Shown: one piece after another, positions 41,948 to 52,200 of the stretch | Layout of the letters: each line of letters begins with the position of its first letter | How positions within the stretch are numbered: position 1 is the first letter of the stretch | Source of the DNA: Torreya grandis | Taxonomy: Eukaryota; Streptophyta; Pinopsida; Cupressales; Taxaceae | DNA: 64,000 nt | Assembly: GCA_037957365.1 (NCBI GenBank) | Contig: JARHVA010000158.1 | Span: forward strand, 2,427,501-2,491,500 | Reading direction: 5' to 3' | Made by a program: the position numbers and the translations under genes | The notes under the pieces: generated by a model | What the model saw: the letters and a program-made list of their open reading frames with translations, nothing else | Database searches by the model: none | Told to the model about the DNA's origin: nothing

Positions 41948-43165
41948 ATGATTATTGATGACGACACATCTATTTTTGGGGCCATGCCAAAAGGACTACC
42001 ACCAAAAACAGAACATGATCATGCCATTCAACTACTTCCAGGGAGTCAACCACCAAATATCAAACCATATAGATATCCATATGCACAAAAGAGTGAAATT
42101 GAAAAAATGGTCCATGAGATGCTAGAGGCAGGGATCATCAGGCATAGCCAAAGTGCATATTCATCACCAGTGGTCATGGTGTGAGAGAAGTATGACACAT
42201 GGAGGATGTGCCCAGATTATAGGGAACTCAACAAGTATACCATCAAAGATAAGTTTCCTATTCTCATAATTGATGATTTACTTGATGAGTTACATGGTGC
42301 TAATTATTTCACAAAATTAGACCTTCACTCAAGGTACCATCAAATTAGAATCAAAGATGAAGATGTTCATAAAACTGGTTTTAGAACACATGAGGGCCAT
42401 TATGAGTTTTTGGTAATGCCCTTTGGTCGTACAATTGTACCATCTACTTTTCAGAGCTTGATGAACACTATTTTTAGGCCTTTTTTAAGGAAGTTTGTGT
42501 TGGTTTTCTTTGATGACATTTATTTATAGTCAGACATGGGAAGCACATATACAACATGTGAAATAGGTGTTGATAGTGTTGGAGAAGCATCAGCTTTATG
42601 TGAAGCTATCCAAATGTGCTTTTGGAGTACAAGAGGTAGAGTACCTAGGTCACATTGTTTCCCATGAAGGTGTCAAAGTTGATCCCTAGAAGATCAAAGC
42701 TATAATGGAATGGCCCATACCAAAATCTCTCAAAAACCTCAAAGGGTTCTTAGGACTAACAGGTTACTACCAAAGATTTGTGAAAGGTTATGGTAGCATA
42801 GCAGCTCCACTCACTGCATTGCTAAAAAAGGATGCCTTCTATTGGAATGATGCCACCACCAAAGCATTTGAGAAACTAAAAGTAGTTATGTGCACCACTC
42901 CAGTTTTGGCTACTCTAGACTTTTCAAAGATATTCACTATTGAATGTGATGCTTCTAGATCTGGGTTGGGAGCGGTACTAATGCAGGAAGGAAGACTCAT
43001 TGAATTTGAGAGTCATCCATTCAAAGGTAAGAATCTACAAAAACCTATTTATGAGAAAGAAATGATGGATATTCTTCATGCAGTTAAATAATGGAGGCCC
43101 TATCTGATGGGTAGACACTTTAAGGTGAAAACTGATCATGATAGTCTCAAATACTTTTTAGATCA
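41948..43165 (+). pseudogene. E3 reverse transcriptase-RNase H remnant
   Basis: RT N-terminal part at 41948-42184 (SAYSSPVVMV), then a TGA at 42182-42184. Next come [33 protein letters not shown] and VFFDDI (catalytic DD, near 42510), then a TAG. RNase H at 42705-43091 has GLTGYYQRFVKGYG, IECDASRSGLGAVL (catalytic Asp) and YEKEMMDIL, then a stop. The order is normal for Ty3/gypsy; the frame is interrupted at least three times. Confidence 0.85.
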
Positions 43166-43419
43166 AAGATTATCATCTGAGGAACAACAAAAGTGGGTAA
43201 CCAAAATGTTGGGTTATGATTTTGAAATCATCTATAAGAAAGGTAAAGATAATGTATTAGTAGATGCACTATCCATATGAGATACATACACATAAGCATT
43301 ACTTTGTGCAATATCCATATTGCAAGCAGATTGAGTGGATGAAGCCAGATTAGAATAGGATCAAGACAAGGATACATAGGTTATGATTCAAAATCTACAG
43401 CAAGGTACTTTAGCCTCTA

Positions 43420-44120
43420 AAAATTTTTAATGGAAAGGTAATGTCATATGGTATAAGGGTAGGTTATACTTGTGTAAAAATTTAGAGCTTAAGCATAAGA
43501 TTCTTGTGGAGTTTCATGCATCTCCAATTGGGGGACACTCAGGGTTCTTGAAAACATATCACATAATTAAGAAAGAATTATTTTGGGAAGGACTCAAGGG
43601 ACATGTACAAAATTTTGTGGCAGAATGCTTGATATGCCAACAGAATAAAGGTGAGACAGTTAAGACCCCAAGTCTGTTACAACCATTATCAATTCCTAGT
43701 CAAAGGTGGGAGGAGGTTTCCATGGATTTCATCAGAAGGTTGCCTTTTTCTGAAGGTAATAATGTTATCTTGGTCATTATGGATAGGCTTAAAAAATATG
43801 CCCATTTTTGTGCTCTCTCACACCCATTTTCAACAAGTACAGTAGTAGCTATTTTTTTGGATGTAGTTATAAAATTACATGGAACCCCAAAAATAATTGT
43901 AGGTGATCATGATCCTATTTTCATTAGTAATTTTTGGACTGAACTATTTTCCTATTTGGGTACTCAGCTAGCTCATAGCTCATCTTACCACCCCCAATTT
44001 GATGGATAAATAGAAGTGGTTAACAAATGTTTAGAGGGGTATCTCCATTGTTTTGTATTAGATAAACAAGAACATTGGGTTAAATGGATACCACTTGTAG
44101 AATAGTGGTATAACACATCT
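43420..44120 (+). pseudogene. E3 integrase remnant
   Basis: The 179-codon frame at 43470-44009 holds the zinc finger (HASPIGGHSG...CLICQQNK) and the core, MDFIRRLP (first Asp) and HGTPKIIVGDHDPIF (second Asp). The QFDG*IEVVN segment with the catalytic Glu is cut by TAA at 44007-44009. Confidence 0.83.
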
Positions 44121-44589
44121 TTCCATACCTCTTCTAAAATGTCTCCATTTCTAGCACTATATGGTTACTATCCACCTTCCATCATTTCTTCATTAAAGGT
44201 GCAAACCAAGGTTCAAAATGTGGAGGAGCACATTCAACATCAACAAGAGGTTTTGGCTAGTTTGAGAGAGAATTTTGCCTTAACACAAAATAGGATGAAG
44301 CAATAAGTAGATCAACACCATAGTGAGTGAAATTTTGAAGTGGGTGACTAGATATTTATACGTTTGCAGCCTTATAAGTAGATGTCCTTGAAGCAATAGA
44401 AAAAGAAAAACAAACTTGCTCCTAAGTATTATGGCCCTTATCAGGTTCTATAGAAAATTGGAAGTGTGGCTTATAAGCTCAAGTTACCTCATTCATCTCA
44501 CATACACCCAATATTTCATGTTTCATGTTTGAAGGTCATTGGACAGACAATTTTAGCCCAGATAGAACTCCCAGAACTAGATGAAGAAG

Positions 44590-44745
44590 GATGAATCATT
44601 TTGGAACAAGAGAAGGTCCTCCAAACACATACTAAGAGGTTGAGAACCAGATAGATTAGGGAATATCTGATCAAGTGGAAGAACCTAAGTAGTGAAGATG
44701 TAACTTGAGAAGGTGAAGATTTTCTGCAACAACATCCAGAGTTGT
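44590..44745 (+). pseudogene. E3 chromodomain remnant
   Basis: The reading IILEQEKVLQTHTKRLRT...REYLIKWKNLSSEDVT.EGEDFL fits the chromodomain pattern (IL..R....G....YLVKWKGL....ATWE...L) at the integrase C-terminus. Such domains direct integration to heterochromatin. Two stops are present (TAG, TGA). Confidence 0.72.
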
Positions 44746-44770
44746 TCAATGTTGAGGACAATGTTAGTTT

Positions 44771-44784
44771 GAAGGGGAAGGACA
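44771..44784 (+). other. E3 polypurine tract
   Basis: GAAGGGGAAGGACA immediately precedes the 3' LTR. Confidence 0.8.
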
Positions 44785-45109
44785 TGCTACAACCCTAACC
44801 TATCACATGTATGAGGATAGAAATAGCTAACTTATGGCTTACTTATCCCTCTTTGATGTTATTTCACATTTCTCTATGCATTCATTTGGTTAGTAAGTCA
44901 GCCTATGGAGTAACCATGGCCTAGATAGACTATATATAAGAGGTAGTGGGTAATTATTTAGCATCATATTAAGAATTTTGCTCTTATTGAAGCTTTTGGA
45001 GGTTTCCCCCTCGAAGTGGCTTATCTATTACCATATATTTGGATATATTTCAGTCATATTTGGATCTACTTCTGCTATTATACTTTATTCTTAAATTAAT
45101 TTCATTACA
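44785..45109 (+). repeat. E3 3' LTR
   Basis: 325 bp, TGCTACAACCC...TTCATTACA, colinear with 39570-39894; TATATATAAG at 44931-44940. Confidence 0.93.
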
Positions 45110-45114
45110 CTTGA
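45110..45114. repeat. Target-site duplication of E3 (right)
   Basis: CTTGA, identical to 39565-39569. Confidence 0.92.
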
Positions 45115-46080
45115 TGGGTAAGTATGGAACCTAATGCATGATTTATAGCTGAGATATATAATTAAAAGAGCTTATCTTCCTTGGGTGGAATGAGGATAAG
45201 TGGAGATAAAATATACTTCTTGAGAGTATCAAATTCCACTTGATGATTTGAATACCACACAAATGGGATGTCTTTATTAAGAAGGTGATGGAAAGGTTGG
45301 CATCGATCTGACAATTATGAGATAAAATGGTGAATAGATTACAGTTTATCTTGTAAACTATGAAGATAATTGAGGTTGGTGGGAGATGTCATATCGATAA
45401 TGGACTTAATATTATTAGTATTGACCTTAATTCCTTGAAAGGAAATGATAAAACTTAAGAGTTTGCTAATAAGACTCTAGAAACACTTTTTGGGGTTAAG
45501 ATGAACTTGATATTGGATCAAATGAGCAAATATTTGTTGAAGGATGGAAAATTGATCCTTATAGTGCTTGGATTTACCAAAGAGATCATCCACATAATAT
45601 TCAATGATCTTGTGAATTAAATCATGGAAAATATAGGTCATGGCACATTGGTCAGTGTCTCCTACATTATTTAAACCAAAAGACATGGACCTATAACAAA
45701 AAGTTCCCAATGGAGTAATAAAAAAGGTTTTATGTTAATATTATTTGGAAATAAGGATCATATTGTAACCATAAAATCCATCCATGAGGGATAACATCTC
45801 ATGTCCTACATTGAGGTCCATGATCTGGTTAATGTTAGGAAGGGAAAAATCATCTTTCGAACAAGTGAGGTTGAGGTCACAAAAGTTTGTACAAAGGCAA
45901 AGTCCCCCTATGGGTTTTGTGATGTCTACTATGTTATATACCTATTGAGGGTAATTGATAGGCTATATGAACTTAATGGATAATAAGCATTGTAATTCTT
46001 CTTTGATAAGAAGTGTAATTAGAGGATGCATCTTATGAAGCTTTTACTTTATTGGTTTAGCTTTAGAAGTGGTAAAAATA
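45115..46080 (-). pseudogene. E0 RT and N-terminal first RNase H (right of E3)
   Basis: Minus-strand RT: LPNINQIMDLNVGHEMLSLM near 45790-45840, then the frame 45710-45477 with GTFCYRSMSFGLNNVGDT and YYVDDLFGKSK (catalytic DD), aligned throughout with E2. RNase H start PPKEDKLF and LYISAINHALGSILTH at 45200-45115, also with the leading Asp replaced, as in E2. Many stops. Confidence 0.8.
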
Positions 46081-46975
46081 TTATGGATAATAATAGCAGG
46101 ATCAATTCTATGAATTTCACTATAAGTCCAAACAAAATCTTGGATATGAATAGTAAGGAATGCTATAAAATCTAGGTGTTCTTGAGAATCTAAGGACTGA
46201 CTCACTTTTATATTTCATGAGGCTTTGAGCATCCCTATGTTAATATCGATTGTGACCTCATTTAAGAGACTAAGAGACTCTAATGGCATAATATTTTTTA
46301 GATATAAATATCATACCCCTAAATATGTTAAAATGGAGTTGTCATCTTGACACTCTATTACATGGATCAAGGGAAAATCTTAATCTATTATGTTAGGGAA
46401 GACTAAAGGAAGGGATATCATTTTCTCATTGTATTGATAGGTTAGCAGTTATAGGTTAATATTGCTAATTAAAAAAATAGGTGGAATGTAGATGGTATCA
46501 TTGGTCACCATAGGGGAATTGAGAGGGGTTGAGGGATTTTTATCATCCACATCCATAGGGACATGGGATACTAAGGTGTGATTGTCATTAGTTTCAAGAG
46601 TTTTCTTGAAACCAAGGCCATATTTCTCATGTAATTTTCTAAGGTCCTTTATTGTGACCTCATGAGATCCTTGTCTATAACATCCTATACCAAAACCTTT
46701 CTAAGAATAGTGTTGTAAGTAGGTTTGTATAATCAAACTTTTGTTAAGAAGTTAGATGTGGATGGTTAGGCACGCATTTGGATTTCTTGATATAAATGAG
46801 ATTGATCAATTACTCCATAATTTAAGTGAGTTTGGAGATGTGGAGGTTTGAAAGTAATAATTTATTTTAGATTGGGTTAATAGGTATGTTGTTGATTAGG
46901 TCATCCATATTATTAAGGGGTTGATAAAGCATTGAGCATTAATAGCTAATATTCCCTTATAAAAAGTTAGTAGAA
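46080..46975 (-). pseudogene. E0 protease-RT linker remnant, G-patch-like
   Basis: Broken minus-strand frames match the E2 linker: LQTHLNYGVIDQ near 46830, KGFGIG..RQGSH and KYGLGF near 46610-46710. This shows the segment was coding in the ancestor. Confidence 0.6.
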
Positions 46976-47480
46976 TCACAAATCAAAAGAGTTTACATCA
47001 GGGATATGTGATGAAGGTATAGCATATATAGTATATGTTTCCCCCAAATATAATGGACTTGATTTATTCATAGGGATCAATATATCACTAGGTTGATAAT
47101 TCAAATTGCATATTTTGAATGGATGTAGATCGGTTGAGACACTATGGATCTTACTCTCATGTTCAAATTTAAGACATTGGTGCAAAGTGGATGGGATGAA
47201 ATGCATAGTGCATATCCAACGATGTCCTAATAGTATATTGTATTTAAACTCCCCTTATATTACATAAAATAACTCAGGGAAGGTACGTACACCTACTTGG
47301 ATGGAAATGACAACTGTTCCTAATGTAGGGGCCATAGTATCAGTGAATGCCTATAAGATAGTTGGACATTGAACTACAACTATCTCAAGTAAATATATTT
47401 GTTTAAAAGCATGAAAGGAGATAATATTTATTATTTCTCTAGTATCAATCATTACCCATTTGATTTAGGTCTGATTAATT
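46976..47480 (-). pseudogene. E0 protease remnant
   Basis: The frame 47206-46976 reads MHFIPSTLHQCLKFEHESKI, aligned with E2 ACIPSTLHRCVKFEHDGQV. Upstream FPELFYVI.GEFKYNILLGH matches the LLLGR block. The active site near 47440 reads IDTREIINII where E2 has IDSGASINII, so it is inactivated. Confidence 0.75.
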
Positions 47481-47699
47481 TGGGTAATGATAAAAGTGGT
47501 GGATCTTGGTCATCAGGCTATAATGGGGATATCTCAAAATTATGGAATGTTAAAGATAATGACTTTTGTAATGATGTGATAAAATATAATAGAGGTTGGG
47601 GTTCATATAATTTTATCTCAATAGCTTGTAAGGCCTCTATCATATCTTTTTGATGCTATGGAGATTTTTGGACAAGTTCATACAAAGACATCTTGCCCA

Positions 47700-49960
47700 G
47701 GAGTTGATGGTGTTGTTTTAAAATGGATATCTATATCAACTTCGAAGGATTATTATTTTTTCCTTTTCCTAAAATAGAAATTTTAGGTTTTGGGATGGGC
47801 ATTATCGGATTATATGTGGTATAAGTAGGAACTTTTGTAATAGTCACCTTGGCTTTATTGGGATTTGGGTCTTATGACCCTAGGACTAATATCGTGTAGC
47901 TATATGTATCACATCTATCTGAAACAATGGTGGATTTTTCATATTTTTAGACTCATCTAAGTCTAAAGGGTTTAGGAGGGGTTGATATTAATTTATATCA
48001 AAGATTATATCTTCCTTTAAAACTCATTTTGACCCTCTTGGTAATGTATTAGTTCCTGAAGTGGACATGATCCTAGTAGTTTGATTATGGGGATAGTCAT
48101 GACTAATTTATTCCATTAAAAGATTATATTCTTATAATAAGTTTTGAACCATGTATTTTATCATGTTACACATTTTAGTATCATGTCTTGCTATTTGATG
48201 GAATTTTCATTTCTTCTTTTCTTGATACCACATTAGTTTTTGAATATGGGGGTTAACAGGTTTTATAGGTAGTAGTGTGACAAGGGATTTTGAATAAGCT
48301 GATCAAGAATATTAGATTAAGACCCCATTAATGGATCCTATCTAGGTTTTTCAACCTTTTGAGGAATTGGCATGGAGGTTATATTTGCTTTCAAGTCTTG
48401 ATCCTTCACACTGGTTATTTGAATATTTCCCATAGTAGGTACTTTGTGTTTAGGATAATACTTTACACCTAAGCCTAATGGGTAGTAAGGATTTAAAGGA
48501 TTATAAATTGGAATTATTACAGTGGGTAGATCCCTTTGTAATGGTATATGATATTTATAAGAGGAATCTACAATGGCAGGTTTTAGGGTCACCAAAGTAT
48601 GAGGTGCCAATATGGATGCTCTAGTATGAATTGGTGGCAGAGGTGCCTTCCCTTTTTGAATTTGATCAAGGGTAGGAAGGATATCCTCTTTAGGTAGTTC
48701 AATAATTATGGAAGGATGTTTAAAATAGTTTCCTCATGAGTCCTTGAGGTTTTTTTTTTTTCAATTCTTGAAGCATTCCCCCTGATTTATCTCTTTACAA
48801 GATTTGGCTCTTATTGAGCTATGAGGGGAGTTGGCCTTGGGTTTGGTTGAGGTAACATAACAATCTTATTACAAGTCAGTAAGCTATAGGGAATGGGTAT
48901 GCTACATAAAGGTATTTTAGTGACTAAAGGAGTGGTATGTGTATCCTTAAAGATTTACAAACAAGCATTCTCCTTGATAGCTTTTCCATTATTTATTTCT
49001 AGTTGATTATCTTGAACAAGTTTAGGTAATGTTTCTTTGAGAGGATCCCAAATAATGAGATCCATAAATCTTGAGTGAGTATTGGGGATATCTCTACTTG
49101 ATCCATATGGTTCAAATGCATATATGGTAAGGAGATCTAGGATTTTATTGTTTGTGGAAGATGATTCAGAAGCACTACCAACCTCTTTAGGTAGAAGTTG
49201 ATCACATATCATACTTATCACATGGGTCTCGTGGCTTGAGGTGCATCTTGAATTAGCCTATATAGAATTAGATGTAGATGCATGGTTGGGAAATTACTAC
49301 CTAAATATGTCTATATATTTATTAGGAAGAGAGTTAAGGTTATATAATTATAACTTTCCTTGATCAATAAGGTTTTGAACTAGACCTTTGAAGTAGTGAC
49401 ACCTATTGACATCATGACCTAGTACATGATGGTAATTGTAAAATAATTTTCTTTGAACCAATTAGGCTTAAGGAGAGATTTTTAAAGAGGTCTAACTAGA
49501 GGAATTTTGATGATATAATCCTTTAAGTTCTTATCTAATATATAATCATAATATTCCCTTAAGGTTGTGTACTACTGTAGAAGAAACTGTGTTAATGGTT
49601 TTTATGATTTTGATTTGGAGGTAGAGGGTTTGGATTGGATTTTTGTCTATGGGGGCGCTGATTTTAAGACCACAACATTAGTATTGCCTTTGGTTTTGGT
49701 ATTTTTAGTTCCTTTTAAGGGATTAGGTTTGAAGTTTTTATTATGTAACTTTACCTTCCATTCTTTTAAAGCTTAGATTTCTAACTTACAAAACATATAA
49801 AAGGCCTCATCAAAAGTATTAAAGGATTGAACCTATAATGTTGATGAGATATGTTTAGCACAATGAGGGTAATAAGAAATGATAATCTAAAGATGGTTTT
49901 AGGTTTTTAAGGATGGGAACCTATATATACATTAAGGTATGTTGAAGACTAATTCCATGT
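47700..49960 (-). pseudogene. E0 gag remnant
   Basis: Minus-strand knuckle-like motifs YNYHHVLGHDVNRCHYFKGL (near 49450-49380) and KFHQIARHDTKMCNMIK (near 48215-48150) correspond to the two knuckles of E2. Frames 49221-48955 and 48610-48338 lie between and around them (PYYPLGLGVKYYP). Heavily interrupted. Confidence 0.66.
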
Positions 49961-50367
49961 TAGAAGAATGTATGTGGCTTGGTATTGGATCCTACCCCCT
50001 TAATTCATACATCACACGATAAGGGTGTTAGGTGCTTAGCCTTTATACTTATTTCCATAATTTGTTTACTTATATGGTACACTAAGTTGGTTTTCCCCTT
50101 GGTGATGAAATCCAAGTATGTCCACCTTAGGTATGAAAATGCTTATCTTATTTTAAGATTGTGTAGTTTTGGATGTGTGTGAGAAGGTGTGGTTACTATG
50201 ATATATTAATCTACCTAGATTAGTTTACATGAATTATATAATCAAGTAAAGGATGAACGAAATAATTTTTTAAACCTTAAAAGGAAAAAAGTAAGAATTT
50301 TTGGATTTTATTTTTTTGAATGAAATCAACCAATCAAAGAAAATATGTAACTAATGAGACCTTAGGG
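49961..50367 (-). other. E0 leader
   Basis: The reverse complement of 50098-50117 is ACTTGGATTTCATCACCAAG, identical to the leader hairpin of E1 and E2, followed by GGGG and by further alignable sequence (GGCTAAGCACC, CCAAGCCACATAC). The rest has decayed. Confidence 0.68.
50098..50117 (-). ncRNA. Leader hairpin motif retained in E0
   Basis: CTTGG-ATTTCATCA-CCAAG (minus strand) is unchanged over 20 nt relative to E1 1224-1243 and E2, in an element whose coding regions are riddled with substitutions. Confidence 0.65.
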
Positions 50368-50385
50368 GTCCCACTGGGCATGCCA
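50368..50385 (-). other. E0 primer-binding site
   Basis: The reverse complement TGGCATGCCCAGTGGGAC differs from the E1/E2 site at two positions and sits three bases from the LTR end at 50389. Confidence 0.82.
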
Positions 50386-50388
50386 TAA

Positions 50389-51862
50389 TGTTTTAGTATT
50401 TTTTGGCTCTTTATATTAATAAAAATGACTTAATAAAAATGGAAATGATATAGGGTTTTGAAAGAGAAATACCTATGATGGGGATGTGCACTATTGATCC
50501 AGTGAGGTGGGAGCTCATTTTTAGCTAGGAAAGACTACTTTCACAACAAAGATAACTTAAACAAGATTGATTAATAATAGAGATGGGTGGATTGCCTAAT
50601 ACAAGATTAGTTCTAGGAAGTGGTACACTTCCTTAGAAGGATGTCAGTCCATTGTTTATGAGATTAAGTGGATAATAGAATAAGATGAATTATAATAAAA
50701 CATGTGATAAGATTATGAAATTGAAATGAATCAAATCAATCTAGTGCATAGATATTATCAAAATGTTCATTCCAATATGATATTGTTAAGTCTTCTTATT
50801 CTTGGACTTATTCTCGTTACTCAAGGATGCCTTTAGAGTTATGGAAAAAATAATTTTTCAAATTCCTAACTCAAAAAAGATATCAATTTAATCAATGAAT
50901 AAAGGATGATAAAATATGGGTAGGTCATGAATTGAGACCACATCATGTACAACACTAGGCAAGGTCATCTATAGACAACAATACATGATTGTAAGGATTA
51001 AAAATAGTATATTGGATATGTTCAAGATTTATAATCTAATCTCAAGTTAAAAATAGAAGTGAAAACATAGGGATCAGTATTGATTATATCAAAATTAGTA
51101 TTGATCATATGATTGATATCAATCTAAAAAGAATCATAGTTGATCCTTATAGTGGGCATTAAAAGACTCAAAAGGTGCCTAAGGAGGGATTTTATAGATC
51201 TTAAAAGACTCTTAAATTGATCATTGATTTATGTAAATATATTTTCAATAGTAAATATAATATAAAGGAATAAAATAGTAATTTAAAACTAATCAACTAT
51301 ATGGCAAACTTACCTCTACAAAAGCTTCTTGGGATGCTGATAAATACCTCATTGATAGAGATATGGTTGGGTTTTAACAGAGTGTGGATAGTAAGAATTA
51401 TAATGGCATTATTTAATAGTGTTTTAGGTAAATTTCATCAACATTCCTATGTGCAAAAATTAGGATCCATAACCCGAGGGTGGCCTAGCTATAAATCAAT
51501 GTCGATCCTAATAAGATCAGTGATGATCCTAAGAAACATTATTGATTTTGTCTAAGTTTGAGTTGTTGGTTATAAAAACTCAAGTCTTAAATAAAATCAT
51601 AGGTTAAATTGGTTTTAATGGGACTCATGTATGGGAAGGTTTTTAGGAAGGTTAAAACTACTTACCCACATTAGGCTTGGAGAGATTTAACTAAGATTTA
51701 GGGATAGTAAACTAGTTACTTAGGTAAAATAGTAATTAGTTAGATTATTTACATAATGTTAAATGGTAAATAGTAAAACTAAATTAACTAGTGTAATAAA
51801 GGTAGGTAAGGATTAAGACACATTTATTTGTAATAAAGCAGTGTAAATTTATAGTGTCTACA
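50389..51862 (-). repeat. E0 5' LTR
   Basis: 1474 bp; minus-strand start TGTAGACACTATAAATTTAC, end ACTAAAACA. It pairs with 17361-18817 through many shared blocks, but divergence is clearly much greater than in E1-E3. The folded U5 element is at 50588-50651. Confidence 0.85.
50588..50651 (-). ncRNA. Three-helix U5 element, E0 5' LTR
   Basis: Minus strand: outer TGGACTG (50651-50645)/CAATCCA (50594-50588) with one mismatch. Hairpin A is GAAGTG-TAC-CACTTC (50631-50617). Hairpin B is CTAAT-CTTGT-ATTAG (50610-50596), a perfect stem of different sequence from E1 (CAGGC/GCCTG) and E2 (CAAGC/GCTTG). Span 64 nt. Confidence 0.62.
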
Positions 51863-52200
51863 CCTTCAAAATAATCCCTTAAGCAAAACGATCAATAACA
51901 CCAACAAGGGAACAAACCTCATTTATAGAATGTCTATCTAATCTATGGAATAAATGTCATGACTTGAATAATTTTTCATACATTCCTTACACAAGGCTCA
52001 TCCAACAATAATTACCCTAGGCATATAACATAAATCTCCATAATGACATAAGAAGCAATAGACATGATCCACATGTACGTGAAAACTTCTCCTCATAGTA
52101 TTAGCATGGGAACATTTCAGAAGATAATGATTATTCATATTAGAATTTTGTCTATGTTTCATAAATAATTGATCATATCTATCCTTGGAATTCAATCTGG
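51863..52200 (+). pseudogene. E5 Ty1/copia gag C-terminus and zinc knuckle remnant
   Basis: Reading near 51950-52000 gives KCHD.NNF...I, the decayed CX2CX4HX4C knuckle of copia Gag (two of the ligand positions are mutated). It lies immediately right of E0 and continues the gag begun at 16740. Confidence 0.5.

Larger units (their letters stand above)
39570..45109 (+). mobile_element. E3: chromovirus (Ty3/gypsy with chromodomain), inactive
   Basis: 5540 bp with two 325-bp TG...CA LTRs, a perfect CTTGA duplication, an initiator-Met tRNA primer site, gag, protease, RT, RNase H, integrase, a C-terminal chromodomain and a polypurine tract. I count about 27 differences between the LTRs (about 8%), with transversions as well as transitions. 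In-frame stops throughout pol and a mutated protease site mean it is dead. The HRC-type knuckle and chromodomain suggest a Reina-like lineage; clade assignment needs a tree. Confidence 0.93.
17361..51862 (-). mobile_element. E0: old Tat-lineage Ty3/gypsy element, host to two insertions
   Basis: On the minus strand the order is: 5' LTR (51862-50389), primer-binding site (50385-50368), leader, gag with two CHHC knuckles, protease, a G-patch-like linker, RT, RNase H, archaeal-type RNase H, integrase, 3' non-coding DNA and an antisense PMD gene. The polypurine tract (18830-18818) and 3' LTR (18817-17361) follow. Flanks are GCTTC (17356-17360) and CCTTC (51863-51867), a 4/5 target duplication. Without E2 (14.3 kb) and E3 (5.5 kb) it would be about 14.6 kb, close to E2's length. 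Every coding part is broken by stops and it is strongly AT-shifted. Confidence 0.85.

Noticed and set aside
51998..52195. 65-codon minus-strand ORF with CFLC-like cysteines
   Set aside because: The plus strand of this region continues the copia gag and pol; the cysteine pattern does not fit a knuckle.
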